From the NCBI GenBank assembly GCA_963971225.1, contig OZ020267.1, positions 121,265,891 to 121,329,890 of the forward strand: a stretch of 64,000 nt of DNA. Reading direction: 5' to 3'. Numbering within the stretch: the stretch's first letter is position 1; every line of letters starts with the position of its first letter. The position numbers and the translations under genes are program-made. Under the pieces are notes generated by a model. That model was given only the letters and a program-made list of their open reading frames with translations, did not search any database and had not been told where the DNA came from. Shown one piece after another: positions 39,603-56,949 of the stretch. This DNA comes from Melieria omissa. Lineage: Eukaryota; Arthropoda; Insecta; Diptera; Ulidiidae.

Positions 39603-39974
39603 TTATTTGGAACTGGTGTATTTGGTGACGGCCTTAGTTCCCTCACTGACAGCGTGCTTCGCCAATTCACCGGGCAACAGCAGACGAACGGCAGTCTGAA
39701 TTTCGCGACTAGTGATTGTCGAACGCTTATTGTAGTGCGCCAGACGCGACGCTTCGGCAGCGATACGCTCAAAGATGTCATTCACGAAACTGTTCATAAT
39801 ACTCATTGCCTTCGAAGAGATGCCAGTGTCCGGGTGGACTTGCTTCAACACTTTGTAAATGTAGATAGCGTAGCTTTCCTTCCTCTTGCGCTTCTTCTTC
39901 TTGTCGTTTTTCGTAATGTTCTTTTGCGCCTTGCCGGCCTTTTTTGCCGCTTTACCACTCGTTTTAGGAGGCAT
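39603..39974 (-). CDS. His2B: Histone H2B (unit 6)
   Basis: Identical protein. Stem-loop 39548..39563 on the minus strand. Its offset from unit 2 is 32,326 bp, not 32,317, so this part of unit 6 lies before the higher-order repeat boundary. Confidence 0.98.
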
Positions 39975-40187
39975 TTTCACTTAAATTCACAAAACACTCA
40001 AAACACAATTATGATGACTATGAACGCCAATATACACACTTATCTACAATTTACTGAACGAGTTTTTCATGTTACATAAAGAAGGTGAGCATTTTTTCTC
40101 TACCTGACAATCATGAGCCCAACAAAACTATAAATACACAGCAGGCAGCTGTATCGTTAACATTTGTGTATAGTGTGTGACTAGTGA

Positions 40188-40592
<405 letters not shown>

Positions 40593-41266
40593 ACAATCGA
40601 CTAATACAACAAATTACACAAACCGTCCTTTTCAGGACGACAAAATATTCGAACAAAGAGTTGAAAAATATGTTCAAACAAGAAATTATAAAAATATTTT
40701 GTCATGAAGTAAATTTTACAAAAGAAATGCTGTTGCTTGCATAGCCGAACATAGTCTCTGAGTAAACTTTTCTATTTGTCTGCATTTCGCCATATATTAA
40801 TATATATTGTGCCATATTGTAAAAGCTGTGCCATAAGGCAATCCTGCTCCTGTCAGCATACTCGCCGCGCCGCTACTCGTAAGTGTAGCAACGAGTAGCC
40901 GGCATAAGAAGGTAGTAGTAGAAGTGAAGCAATCGAGAACGGATCAAATAAAAGGCAGCGGCCATACAGCATTGTTAAATACATACATTGTTAAATAGTT
41001 CTAAGTTAGTTTAGTAGTTTCTTAATTTTAAATTGAAATTTATTTAGGGAAGCTGTACACACACATATACATTAAAATACAAAGTACAGTACTTTTCGCT
41101 TAAAGCGAACTTCGAGAGACTTTGTTTAAAACGAAAAATAATCAAAATAGTTTATAAATCTTTCTGTAAATGTGTATAGTAAAATAATTCTTAAATCTTT
41201 TTGTAAATGTATTTTGTGGTCCTGAAAAGGACCGTTTTTCATTATTAATGTCGTCAATTTATGACT

Positions 41267-41608
<342 letters not shown>

Positions 41609-41876
41609 TCACAAAGTACAAAACACAACTGCGAATACTACACCCATTTGCTTCAACTTATATTTATACTAAACCGAGACGACGCTTGCAATGCATATTA
41701 TCTACCTGTCCTCCTCTAACATATATGAGGGTTGTTTATAATGTTGAATTAGTGAAACGCTTTCGGATATTTAACTATAAAAGTGTTGTTTGGTACGTGC
41801 ATATGGATTCATTAGCGTTCTCCTAGTGCTCAGTGTTAGTGTTGGTGTGAATAGAAGAAACAAGAAGAAGAAGTAA

Positions 41877-42296
<420 letters not shown>

Positions 42297-42684
42297 GTCA
42301 ATTTTTAAACGGTCGACACTTTCAAAAATAGCAAACAAACAATCGGTCCTTTTCAGGACCACAAATTTCTATACAAAAGAGATTATTGAAAACAATTTTA
42401 ACTACTTTCGATATTATTATTAAGAAAATATAGTTGTTTTTTTTTTTTAGTTTTCATGCTAACAAACATTGCAATTCACAACATAACATTTAATCAAAAA
42501 AACGTCGAAATATAAATTTTATTGCAAACATGCCAAAACATACATTGAAAGCGAATTATGCAAATTTTCTGATTCAGAAAAATAATTCATCCATTTTGTT
42601 GAGAACATTCCCAAAAACAAAAAATATGCATTTGAATAGAAATGTACTGATATGATATGGAGGTGAATAGTCGAATAAGCATTC

Positions 42685-42804
42685 GCCAACGACCATACCA
42701 CGCTGAATACATCGGTTCTCGTCCGATCACCGAAATTAAGCAGCGTCGGGCGCGGTTAGTACTTGGATGGGGGACCGCTTGGGAACACCGCGTGTTGTTG
42801 GCAT
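42685..42804 (+). rRNA. 5SrRNA: 5S rRNA gene (unit 6)
   Basis: Same 120-nt sequence, with the full upstream flank. Confidence 0.95.
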
Positions 42805-43248
42805 TTGCCTAAACTTTTTTTTGCTCCCTCCTCCTTATTTCTTTTCAACACATTTTCATTTAATTCACATTTCGAGTTCAGTTTTTACTGAATGGTCTTT
42901 CTTATGTATGTTTCTTCTTCTTTTTTTAGAACATTTTGCCTAAACTTTTTTTTGCTCCATCCTCCTCCTTATTTCTTTTCAACACATTTTCATTTAATTC
43001 ACATTTCGAGTTCAGTTTTTACTGAATGGTCTTTCTTATGTATTTTTTTTCTTCTTATTTTCAACATTTTATCATCTACAACGATTTCATTTACGTATCA
43101 GCCCATAGCTTCATAATATGCTATATTAAGATATTGTATTACTGTTGTGAAAGATATAAGTTTTACATTTTTTAAGTCGTTTTAAGAAAATATCCCAGAA
43201 CTAGAACGAAAAAAGCGTCAAATATGGTCCACGCAGTGTAGATAGAAT

Positions 43249-44168
43249 GGGAGCACCGTATAATGCAGACATACAAAATGCAGACAAGACATATTGCAGA
43301 CAAATTTTGTAAATGTAGACAGGACAAAATGCAGACAAGACAAAATACAGACAGGACAAAATGCAGACAAAACAAAATGCAGACAAAACAAAATGCAGAC
43401 AAGACAAAATGACGGCAAGACAAAACGCAGACAGGACAAAATGCAGACAAGACAAAAACTAAATCCAGAAACATTAATTTTAATATCGGAATGAAACTGC
43501 GTTATTAATTTAGAACAAAAGTTAGTTTATTTATGAAGATAGTAAATTAAAATTATTAATAGTATTTACATTTTTTTTTTTAATGTATCCCAAAACTAAA
43601 CTCCCATGAGGGTTATTTTTTGCAGTCCGGCCACCCAGGAAAAACTTATTGGCAAGAAAACTATGGATTTGAACAAAAAATACTGTGCACACCTGACTGT
43701 TGCTTGATGTGGTGGTGACTCCCATGAGGCTTATATTTTTAGCGCCCGGCCGAAGGCCGGCCACTTGGGAAAAACTTATTGCCAAGAAAACTATGGCTTT
43801 CGGGAAAACTGTATGCACCTCTGGGATTGCGAAAAAAAGCGCGAATTTTAAACTTTGAGCGAAATTTTAAACCTTGGGCCTCGATATCTCGAAAACGAAG
43901 CGAGATATCGAAAAATTGTATTCCTCATTTTCGACTTATTTTTGGTCAATGTATCTAAAGACACCCTCAAATGGCGGCGCCACGGAAACCGTAGTCGTGC
44001 CTTTTTTTGCATACAAAATCATGCACTGAATAAATATAGCTTCAATAATTGTTTATTGATAAAAAAAATGTGTCTGTCATTTGTCTCCATTTTTCTGTAT
44101 TCTGTATTTTGTCCTGTCTGCGTTTGGTCTTGTCTGCATTACGTCTTTCTGCAATTCGTCATACACCC
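43249..44168. mobile_element. Foldback-like element (unit 6)
   Basis: Same 920 bp element between GATAGAAT copies. Confidence 0.65.
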
Positions 44169-45335
44169 GATAGAATATATACAAAAACATGTACACATTG
44201 CAAAAACTCCATTTATTCAAGGGACAGCGAAATGGTCTGCAAGGAGTGTGCAAAATAAAAATGCTCAATGAATCTTCGATGTTATTATTGCTTTTGAACC
44301 TTTTTAAACTTTTTAATACGTTTCTTAGTTTTAAAAACTTGAAGTTCTTACGAAAAAATACATATGTATGTATAAATAAGCCACATTTTCACCTTTTGTA
44401 TGGTTTCCGAAAAGACTTAATAATTTAAGCACATTTTTTTAAATCAATGAAATGTATTATATATAAACTTATTCTTTTCTTTTTTGTGTGCTATTATTTT
44501 TTGTTTTTAAATATGCATACATCGGTATTTAGAAACAATAAAAATACAAATACTCCATTTTATATGCCAACAAGTGAGCATAACATACATAAAATTCTTG
44601 TGGGAAGACAGTTGACGCATTTGACAAAGAAAATACTATGAAATTAATGATTTTAATAGAATATTACTTCCAGTAAATAGTTTTGAATATTTAAATTATA
44701 TTGAAAATTAAATATAGATGATTTTGTATGCTAATTATAAAAATCGAACCGAGTTGAGCTAAGATATTCGATTTGCAAAACGTATACTTGGTAGACTTTC
44801 GGTAAGTTGAGAGCAATTGTAAAATATTTTGTTTAACTGTTGCATTCAATAAATGTGAATAAATTTCATTTAAATACTATGTAAATTGTTCAAAATCATA
44901 TATAAATGCAACTTTAACTATTTATTGAATGTATAAGTGGTAAAATGTTAAGTTTTTTCTATGAAATTTCATAATAAATCAGGCAAAGTTTATGTTTGAC
45001 TGCATTTAAAACTGTCATCATAACAAATATGAGGCAAATATATTAAAAATGCGAAAGATCAATATTTGGTAAATATTAATGGGTGATTTGTTTGAATGGA
45101 AATGGAAAAGTAATGTTTTAAAAAATTAAAATTCTATTTGAAGATGACTATTAGAAAATGTTCACAACTACTGACTGGTAAATTATTATCATATATCCCT
45201 TCTACATGAGTCTCACTTTTTCAAGGGACTTAAACTTGTGTTCTGTGAGTCACTGAATTTTATTGAATTTGAATTGTGTTGCGTAGCGTTTTGTTACGAA
45301 TTGAATTGGGAAAAAGTGTAAAGTGAAAAGGAGAA

Positions 45336-46097
45336 ATGTCGGAATCTGCTGTAATTGCTAATGCATCATCGCCGGTTGCTGCAGCGGGAGCTACGGCTGT
45401 TGCGGAGAAAAAGGTTGCTGCCAAGAAACCGGCATCGGCAAAATCAAAGAAACCCGCAGCTGCACCAACCCATCCGTCGACACAGCAAATGGTCGATGCA
45501 TCGATTAAAAATTTGAAAGAGCGCGGTGGCTCTTCACTGCTGGCCATCAAGAAATATATTAGTGCAACATATAAATGCGATGCACAAAAATTGGCTCCGT
45601 TCATAAAGAGATATTTAAAGTCTTCGGTAGTCAGCGGTAAATTGATTCAAACTAAAGGCAAAGGTGCATCCGGATCGTTCAAGTTATCGGCAGCTGCAGC
45701 AAAACCGAAAAAAGTCGGCAGCAGTAAGCCAAAATCGTCATCTGTGGAAAAGGGTAAAGCAAAGAAGAAGAAGAGTGGAGCATTGGGAGCTAGCAGTGCA
45801 GCCAAGAAGAAATCTTCATCGGCGATTGGCGCCAAGAAAACGAGCAGTGACAAGGCAGCTGTAAAGGTAAAGAAAGCAGCTGTGGCTACCAAAAAGACAG
45901 CCGAAAAAAAGAAGAGTGAAAAGGCAAAAGTGAAAAGTATCAAGAAGACTGGTACAGTTAAGGCGAAACCAGCAAAGGCAAAGCCAAGCGCCACCAAACC
46001 AAAAGCACCCAAGGTTAAAACATCTGCTGCCAAGCCAAAAAAGACTGCAACAGCGGCCAAGAAGCCAGTCGCTAAAAAAACGGCTGCCAAAAAGTAA
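45336..46097 (+). CDS. His1: Linker histone H1 (unit 6), broken 3' stem-loop
   Basis: 253 residues, Glu195. It carries the same 5 bp deletion in the stem-loop (46151..46166) as the H1 copy in unit 2, inherited through the 32 kb duplication. Confidence 0.96.
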   Translation: MSESAVIANASSPVAAAGATAVAEKKVAAKKPASAKSKKPAAAPTHPSTQQMVDASIKNLKERGGSSLLAIKKYISATYKCDAQKLAPFIKRYLKSSVVSGKLIQTKGKGASGSFKLSAAAAKPKKVGSSKPKSSSVEKGKAKKKKSGALGASSAAKKKSSSAIGAKKTSSDKAAVKVKKAAVATKKTAEKKKSEKAKVKSIKKTGTVKAKPAKAKPSATKPKAPKVKTSAAKPKKTATAAKKPVAKKTAAKK

Positions 46098-46150
46098 GGT
46101 GTCAGTAATGGGACATTATCTATATATTTACATATATCTGAAATGATATA

Positions 46151-46166
46151 TAGCCTTTTCAGGGCT
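46151..46166 (+). terminator. Defective H1 stem-loop (unit 6)
   Basis: TAGCCTTTTCAGGGCT, as at 13834..13849. Three of the six stem pairs are lost. Confidence 0.9.
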
Positions 46167-46248
46167 ACAAAATCAATATACAAAGAGAATCGGAATATTT
46201 TCAAACGCTAAATATATTTTTAATAAATTGTTTAATTGCGACGCGCGA

Positions 46249-46299
46249 TTCCCGTCCGATCACAGCGTCGGGCGCGTTTAGTGGACCGCTTGGGAACAC
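46249..46299 (+). pseudogene. 5S rRNA relic (unit 7)
   Basis: Same 51 bp relic as at 205..255. Confidence 0.85.
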
Positions 46300-46454
46300 A
46301 ATGGCGGTGGTTCTATTTGTTTTGCATATTACGATTAAGGAGCATAATAGGATATTTTTTAAAACAACATATAAAAATCTCTTTGTTTATATATTTTGTG
46401 GCCCTGAAAAGGGCCTTTTGTTCTATTAACGTAGATGTTGTAGATTGAAATTGC

Positions 46455-46826
46455 TTATTTGGAACTGGTGTATTTGGTGACGGCCTTAGTTCCCTCACTG
46501 ACAGCGTGCTTCGCCAATTCACCGGGCAACAGCAGACGAACGGCAGTCTGAATTTCGCGACTAGTGATTGTCGAACGCTTATTGTAGTGCGCCAGACGCG
46601 ACGCTTCGGCAGCGATACGCTCAAAGATGTCATTCACGAAACTGTTCATAATACTCATTGCCTTCGAAGAGATGCCAGTGTCCGGGTGGACTTGCTTCAA
46701 CACTTTGTAAATGTAGATAGCGTAGCTTTCCTTCCTCTTGCGCTTCTTCTTCTTGTCGTTTTTCGTAATGTTCTTTTGCGCCTTGCCGGCCTTTTTTGCC
46801 GCTTTACCACTCGTTTTAGGAGGCAT
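46455..46826 (-). CDS. His2B: Histone H2B (unit 7)
   Basis: Identical protein. Stem-loop 46400..46415 on the minus strand. Divergent promoter 46827..47069. Confidence 0.98.
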
Positions 46827-47039
46827 TTTCACTTAAATTCACAAAACACTCAAAACACAATTATGATGACTATGAACGCCAATATACACACTTATCTACA
46901 ATTTACTGAACGAGTTTTTCATGTTACATAAAGAAGGTGAGCATTTTTTCTCTACCTGACAATCATGAGCCCAACAAAACTATAAATACACAGCAGGCAG
47001 CTGTATCGTTAACATTTGTGTATAGTGTGTGACTAGTGA

Positions 47040-47444
<405 letters not shown>

Positions 47445-48118
47445 ACAATCGACTAATACAACAAATTACACAAACCGTCCTTTTCAGGACGACAAAATAT
47501 TCGAACAAAGAGTTGAAAAATATGTTCAAACAAGAAATTATAAAAATATTTTGTCATGAAGTAAATTTTACAAAAGAAATGCTGTTGCTTGCATAGCCGA
47601 ACATAGTCTCTGAGTAAACTTTTCTATTTGTCTGCATTTCGCCATATATTAATATATATTGTGCCATATTGTAAAAGCTGTGCCATAAGGCAATCCTGCT
47701 CCTGTCAGCATACTCGCCGCGCCGCTACTCGTAAGTGTAGCAACGAGTAGCCGGCATAAGAAGGTAGTAGTAGAAGTGAAGCAATCGAGAACGGATCAAA
47801 TAAAAGGCAGCGGCCATACAGCATTGTTAAATACATACATTGTTAAATAGTTCTAAGTTAGTTTAGTAGTTTCTTAATTTTAAATTGAAATTTATTTAGG
47901 GAAGCTGTACACACACATATACATTAAAATACAAAGTACAGTACTTTTCGCTTAAAGCGAACTTCGAGAGACTTTGTTTAAAACGAAAAATAATCAAAAT
48001 AGTTTATAAATCTTTCTGTAAATGTGTATAGTAAAATAATTCTTAAATCTTTTTGTAAATGTATTTTGTGGTCCTGAAAAGGACCGTTTTTCATTATTAA
48101 TGTCGTCAATTTATGACT

Positions 48119-48460
<342 letters not shown>

Positions 48461-48728
48461 TCACAAAGTACAAAACACAACTGCGAATACTACACCCATT
48501 TGCTTCAACTTATATTTATACTAAACCGAGACGACGCTTGCAATGCATATTATCTACCTGTCCTCCTCTAACATATATGAGGGTTGTTTATAATGTTGAA
48601 TTAGTGAAACGCTTTCGGATATTTAACTATAAAAGTGTTGTTTGGTACGTGCATATGGATTCATTAGCGTTCTCCTAGTGCTCAGTGTTAGTGTTGGTGT
48701 GAATAGAAGAAACAAGAAGAAGAAGTAA

Positions 48729-49148
<420 letters not shown>

Positions 49149-49528
49149 GTCAATTTTTAAACGGTCGACACTTTCAAAAATAGCAAACAAACAATCGGTC
49201 CTTTTCAGGACCACAAATTTCTATACAAAAGAGATTATTGAAAACAATTTTAACTACTTTCGATATTATTATTAAGAAAATATAGTTGTTTTTTTTTTTT
49301 AGTTTTCATGCTAACAAACATTGCAATTCACAACATAACATTTAATCAAAAAAACGTCGAAATATAAATTTTATTGCAAACATGCCAAAACATACATTGA
49401 AAGCGAATTATGCAAATTTTCTGATTCAGAAAAATAATTCATCCATTTTGTTGAGAACATTCCCAAAAACAAAAAATATGCATTTGAATAGAAATATGAT
49501 ATGGAGGTGAATAGTCGAATAAGCATTC

Positions 49529-49648
49529 GCCAACGACCATACCACGCTGAATACATCGGTTCTCGTCCGATCACCGAAATTAAGCAGCGTCGGGCGCGGT
49601 TAGTACTTGGATGGGGGACCGCTTGGGAACACCGCGTGTTGTTGGCAT
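49529..49648 (+). rRNA. 5SrRNA: 5S rRNA gene (unit 7), 8 bp upstream deletion
   Basis: Same coding sequence and the same upstream 8 bp deletion as in unit 3. Confidence 0.95.
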
Positions 49649-50092
49649 TTGCCTAAACTTTTTTTTGCTCCCTCCTCCTTATTTCTTTTCAACACATTTT
49701 CATTTAATTCACATTTCGAGTTCAGTTTTTACTGAATGGTCTTTCTTATGTATGTTTCTTCTTCTTTTTTTAGAACATTTTGCCTAAACTTTTTTTTGCT
49801 CCATCCTCCTCCTTATTTCTTTTCAACACATTTTCATTTAATTCACATTTCGAGTTCAGTTTTTACTGAATGGTCTTTCTTATGTATTTTTTTTCTTCTT
49901 ATTTTCAACATTTTATCATCTACAACGATTTCATTTACGTATCAGCCCATAGCTTCATAATATGCTATATTAAGATATTGTATTACTGTTGTGAAAGATA
50001 TAAGTTTTACATTTTTTAAGTCGTTTTAAGAAAATATCCCAGAACTAGAACGAAAAAAGCGTCAAATATGGTCCACGCAGTGTAGATAGAAT

Positions 50093-51012
50093 GGGAGCAC
50101 CGTATAATGCAGACATACAAAATGCAGACAAGACATATTGCAGACAAATTTTGTAAATGTAGACAGGACAAAATGCAGACAAGACAAAATACAGACAGGA
50201 CAAAATGCAGACAAAACAAAATGCAGACAAAACAAAATGCAGACAAGACAAAATGACGGCAAGACAAAACGCAGACAGGACAAAATGCAGACAAGACAAA
50301 AACTAAATCCAGAAACATTAATTTTAATATCGGAATGAAACTGCGTTATTAATTTAGAACAAAAGTTAGTTTATTTATGAAGATAGTAAATTAAAATTAT
50401 TAATAGTATTTACATTTTTTTTTTTAATGTATCCCAAAACTAAACTCCCATGAGGGTTATTTTTTGCAGTCCGGCCACCCAGGAAAAACTTATTGGCAAG
50501 AAAACTATGGATTTGAACAAAAAATACTGTGCACACCTGACTGTTGCTTGATGTGGTGGTGACTCCCATGAGGCTTATAATTTTAGCGCCCGGCCGAAGG
50601 CCGGCCACTTGGGAAAAACTTATTGCCAAGAAAACTATGGCTTTCGGGAAAACTGTATGCACCTCTGGGATTGCGAAAAAAAGCGCGAATTTTAAACTTT
50701 GAGCGAAATTTTAAACCTTGGGCCTCGATATCTCGAAAACGAAGCGAGATATCGAAAAATTGTATTCCTCATTTTCGACTTATTTTTGGTCAATGTATCT
50801 AAAGACACCCTCAAATGGCGGCGCCACGGAAACCGTAGTCGTGCCTTTTTTTGCATACAAAATCATGCACTGAATAAATATAGCTTCAATAATTGTTTAT
50901 TGATAAAAAAAATGTGTCTGTCATTTGTCTCCATTTTTCTGTATTCTGTATTTTGTCCTGTCTGCGTTTGGTCTTGTCTGCATTACGTCTTTCTGCAATT
51001 CGTCATACACCC
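50093..51012. mobile_element. Foldback-like element (unit 7)
   Basis: Same element as in unit 3, with the private T-to-A change near 50580. Confidence 0.65.
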
Positions 51013-52179
51013 GATAGAATATATACAAAAACATGTACACATTGCAAAAACTCCATTTATTCAAGGGACAGCGAAATGGTCTGCAAGGAGTGTGCAAAAT
51101 AAAAATGCTCAATGAATCTTCGATGTTATTATTGCTTTTGAACCTTTTTAAACTTTTTAATACGTTTCTTAGTTTTAAAAACTTGAAGTTCTTACGAAAA
51201 AATACATATGTATGTATAAATAAGCCACATTTTCACCTTTTGTATGGTTTCCGAAAAGACTTAATAATTTAAGCACATTTTTTTAAATCAATGAAATGTA
51301 TTATATATAAACTTATTCTTTTCTTTTTTGTGTGCTATTATTTTTTGTTTTTAAATATGCATACATCGGTATTTAGAAACAATAAAAATACAAATACTCC
51401 ATTTTATATGCCAACAAGTGAGCATAACATACATAAAATTCTTGTGGGAAGACAGTTGACGCATTTGACAAAGAAAATACTATGAAATTAATGATTTTAA
51501 TAGAATATTACTTCCAGTAAATAGTTTTGAATATTTAAATTATATTGAAAATTAAATATAGATGATTTTGTATGCTAATTATAAAAATCGAACCGAGTTG
51601 AGCTAAGATATTCGATTTGCAAAACGTATACTTGGTAGACTTTCGGTAAGTTGAGAGCAATTGTAAAATATTTTGTTTAACTGTTGCATTCAATAAATGT
51701 GAATAAATTTCATTTAAATACTATGTAAATTGTTCAAAATCATATATAAATGCAACTTTAACTATTTATTGAATGTATAAGTGGTAAAATGTTAAGTTTT
51801 TTCTATGAAATTTCATAATAAATCAGGCAAAGTTTATGTTTGACTGCATTTAAAACTGTCATCATAACAAATATGAGGCAAATATATTAAAAATGCGAAA
51901 GATCAATATTTGGTAAATATTAATGGGTGATTTGTTTGAATGGAAATGGAAAAGTAATGTTTTAAAAAATTAAAATTCTATTTGAAGATGACTATTAGAA
52001 AATGTTCACAACTACTGACTGGTAAATTATTATCATATATCCCTTCTACATGAGTCTCACTTTTTCAAGGGACTTAAACTTGTGTTCTGTGAGTCACTGA
52101 ATTTTATTGAATTTGAATTGTGTTGCGTAGCGTTTTGTTACGAATTGAATTGGGAAAAAGTGTAAAGTGAAAAGGAGAA

Positions 52180-52941
52180 ATGTCGGAATCTGCTGTAATT
52201 GCTAATGCATCATCGCCGGTTGCTGCAGCGGGAGCTACGGCTGTTGCGGAGAAAAAGGTTGCTGCCAAGAAACCGGCATCGGCAAAATCAAAGAAACCCG
52301 CAGCTGCACCAACCCATCCGTCGACACAGCAAATGGTCGATGCATCGATTAAAAATTTGAAAGAGCGCGGTGGCTCTTCACTGCTGGCCATCAAGAAATA
52401 TATTAGTGCAACATATAAATGCGATGCACAAAAATTGGCTCCGTTCATAAAGAGATATTTAAAGTCTTCGGTAGTCAGCGGTAAATTGATTCAAACTAAA
52501 GGCAAAGGTGCATCCGGATCGTTCAAGTTATCGGCAGCTGCAGCAAAACCGAAAAAAGTCGGCAGCAGTAAGCCAAAATCGTCATCTGTGGAAAAGGGTA
52601 AAGCAAAGAAGAAGAAGAGTGGAGCATTGGGAGCTAGCAGTGCAGCCAAGAAGAAATCTTCATCGGCGATTGGCGCCAAGAAAACGAGCAGTGACAAGGC
52701 AGCTGTAAAGGTAAAGAAAGCAGCTGTGGCTACCAAAAAGACAGCCGAAAAAAAGAAGAGTGAAAAGGCAAAAGTGAAAAGTATCAAGAAGACTGGTACA
52801 GTTAAGGCGAAACCAGCAAAGGCAAAGCCAAGCGCCACCAAACCAAAAGCACCCAAGGTTAAAACATCTGCTGCCAAGCCAAAAAAGACTGCAACAGCGG
52901 CCAAGAAGCCAGTCGCTAAAAAAACGGCTGCCAAAAAGTAA
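52180..52941 (+). CDS. His1: Linker histone H1 (unit 7)
   Basis: 253 residues, Glu195. The stem-loop is intact at 53000..53015. Confidence 0.97.
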   Translation: MSESAVIANASSPVAAAGATAVAEKKVAAKKPASAKSKKPAAAPTHPSTQQMVDASIKNLKERGGSSLLAIKKYISATYKCDAQKLAPFIKRYLKSSVVSGKLIQTKGKGASGSFKLSAAAAKPKKVGSSKPKSSSVEKGKAKKKKSGALGASSAAKKKSSSAIGAKKTSSDKAAVKVKKAAVATKKTAEKKKSEKAKVKSIKKTGTVKAKPAKAKPSATKPKAPKVKTSAAKPKKTATAAKKPVAKKTAAKK

Positions 52942-53097
52942 GGTGTCAGTAATGGGACATTATCTATATATTTACATATATCTGAAATGATATATAAAAA
53001 GCCCTTTTCAGGGCTACAAAATCAATATACAAAGAGAATCGGAATATTTTCAAACGCTAAATATATTTTTAATAAATTGTTTAATTGCGACGCGCGA

Positions 53098-53148
53098 TTC
53101 CCGTCCGATCACAGCGTCGGGCGCGTTTAGTGGACCGCTTGGGAACAC
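53098..53148 (+). pseudogene. 5S rRNA relic (unit 8)
   Basis: Same 51 bp relic as at 205..255. Confidence 0.85.
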
Positions 53149-53303
53149 AATGGCGGTGGTTCTATTTGTTTTGCATATTACGATTAAGGAGCATAATAGG
53201 ATATTTTTTAAAACAACATATAAAAATCTCTTTGTTTATATATTTTGTGGCCCTGAAAAGGGCCTTTTGTTCTATTAACGTAGATGTTGTAGATTGAAAT
53301 TGC

Positions 53304-53675
53304 TTATTTGGAACTGGTGTATTTGGTGACGGCCTTAGTTCCCTCACTGACAGCGTGCTTCGCCAATTCACCGGGCAACAGCAGACGAACGGCAGTCTGA
53401 ATTTCGCGACTAGTGATTGTCGAACGCTTATTGTAGTGCGCCAGACGCGACGCTTCGGCAGCGATACGCTCAAAGATGTCATTCACGAAACTGTTCATAA
53501 TACTCATTGCCTTCGAAGAGATGCCAGTGTCCGGGTGGACTTGCTTCAACACTTTGTAAATGTAGATAGCGTAGCTTTCCTTCCTCTTGCGCTTCTTCTT
53601 CTTGTCGTTTTTCGTAATGTTCTTTTGCGCCTTGCCGGCCTTTTTTGCCGCTTTACCACTCGTTTTAGGAGGCAT
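53304..53675 (-). CDS. His2B: Histone H2B (unit 8)
   Basis: Identical protein. Stem-loop 53249..53264 on the minus strand. Divergent promoter 53676..53918. Confidence 0.98.
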
Positions 53676-53888
53676 TTTCACTTAAATTCACAAAACACTC
53701 AAAACACAATTATGATGACTATGAACGCCAATATACACACTTATCTACAATTTACTGAACGAGTTTTTCATGTTACATAAAGAAGGTGAGCATTTTTTCT
53801 CTACCTGACAATCATGAGCCCAACAAAACTATAAATACACAGCAGGCAGCTGTATCGTTAACATTTGTGTATAGTGTGTGACTAGTGA

Positions 53889-54293
<405 letters not shown>

Positions 54294-54967
54294 ACAATCG
54301 ACTAATACAACAAATTACACAAACCGTCCTTTTCAGGACGACAAAATATTCGAACAAAGAGTTGAAAAATATGTTCAAACAAGAAATTATAAAAATATTT
54401 TGTCATGAAGTAAATTTTACAAAAGAAATGCTGTTGCTTGCATAGCCGAACATAGTCTCTGAGTAAACTTTTCTATTTGTCTGCATTTCGCCATATATTA
54501 ATATATATTGTGCCATATTGTAAAAGCTGTGCCATAAGGCAATCCTGCTCCTGTCAGCATACTCGCCGCGCCGCTACTCGTAAGTGTAGCAACGAGTAGC
54601 CGGCATAAGAAGGTAGTAGTAGAAGTGAAGCAATCGAGAACGGATCAAATAAAAGGCAGCGGCCATACAGCATTGTTAAATACATACATTGTTAAATAGT
54701 TCTAAGTTAGTTTAGTAGTTTCTTAATTTTAAATTGAAATTTATTTAGGGAAGCTGTACACACACATATACATTAAAATACAAAGTACAGTACTTTTCGC
54801 TTAAAGCGAACTTCGAGAGACTTTGTTTAAAACGAAAAATAATCAAAATAGTTTATAAATCTTTCTGTAAATGTGTATAGTAAAATAATTCTTAAATCTT
54901 TTTGTAAATGTATTTTGTGGTCCTGAAAAGGACCGTTTTTCATTATTAATGTCGTCAATTTATGAAT

Positions 54968-55309
<342 letters not shown>

Positions 55310-55577
55310 TCACAAAGTACAAAACACAACTGCGAATACTACACCCATTTGCTTCAACTTATATTTATACTAAACCGAGACGACGCTTGCAATGCATATT
55401 ATCTACCTGTCCTCCTCTAACATATATGAGGGTTGTTTATAATGTTGAATTAGTGAAACGCTTTCGGATATTTAACTATAAAAGTGTTGTTTGGTACGTG
55501 CATATGGATTCATTAGCGTTCTCCTAGTGCTCAGTGTTAGTGTTGGTGTGAATAGAAGAAACAAGAAGAAGAAGTAA

Positions 55578-55997
<420 letters not shown>

Positions 55998-56385
55998 GTC
56001 AATTTTTAAACGGTCGACACTTTCAAAAATAGCAAACAAACAATCGGTCCTTTTCAGGACCACAAATTTCTATACAAAAGAGATTATTGAAAACAATTTT
56101 AACTACTTTCGATATTATTATTAAGAAAATATAGTTGTTTTTTTTTTTTAGTTTTCATGCTAACAAACATTGCAATTCACAACATAACATTTAATCAAAA
56201 AAACGTCGAAATATAAATTTTATTGCAAACATGCCAAAACATACATTGAAAGCGAATTATGCAAATTTTCTGATTCAGAAAAATAATTCATCCATTTTGT
56301 TGAGAACATTCCCAAAAACAAAAAATATGCATTTGAATAGAAATGTACTGATATGATATGGAGGTGAATAGTCGAATAAGCATTC

Positions 56386-56505
56386 GCCAACGACCATACC
56401 ACGCTGAATACATCGGTTCTCGTCCGATCACCGAAATTAAGCAGCGTCGGGCGCGGTTAGTACTTGGATGGGGGACCGCTTGGGAACACCGCGTGTTGTT
56501 GGCAT
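56386..56505 (+). rRNA. 5SrRNA: 5S rRNA gene (unit 8)
   Basis: Same 120-nt sequence, with the full upstream flank. Confidence 0.95.
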
Positions 56506-56949
56506 TTGCCTAAACTTTTTTTTGCTCCCTCCTCCTTATTTCTTTTCAACACATTTTCATTTAATTCACATTTCGAGTTCAGTTTTTACTGAATGGTCTT
56601 TCTTATGTATGTTTCTTCTTCTTTTTTTAGAACATTTTGCCTAAACTTTTTTTTGCTCCATCCTCCTCCTTATTTCTTTTCAACACATTTTCATTTAATT
56701 CACATTTCGAGTTCAGTTTTTACTGAATGGTCTTTCTTATGTATTTTTTTTCTTCTTATTTTCAACATTTTATCATCTACAACGATTTCATTTACGTATC
56801 AGCCCATAGCTTCATAATATGCTATATTAAGATATTGTATTACTGTTGTGAAAGATATAAGTTTTACATTTTTTAAGTCGTTTTAAGAAAATATCCCAGA
56901 ACTAGAACGAAAAAAGCGTCAAATATGGTCCACGCAGTGTAGATAGAAT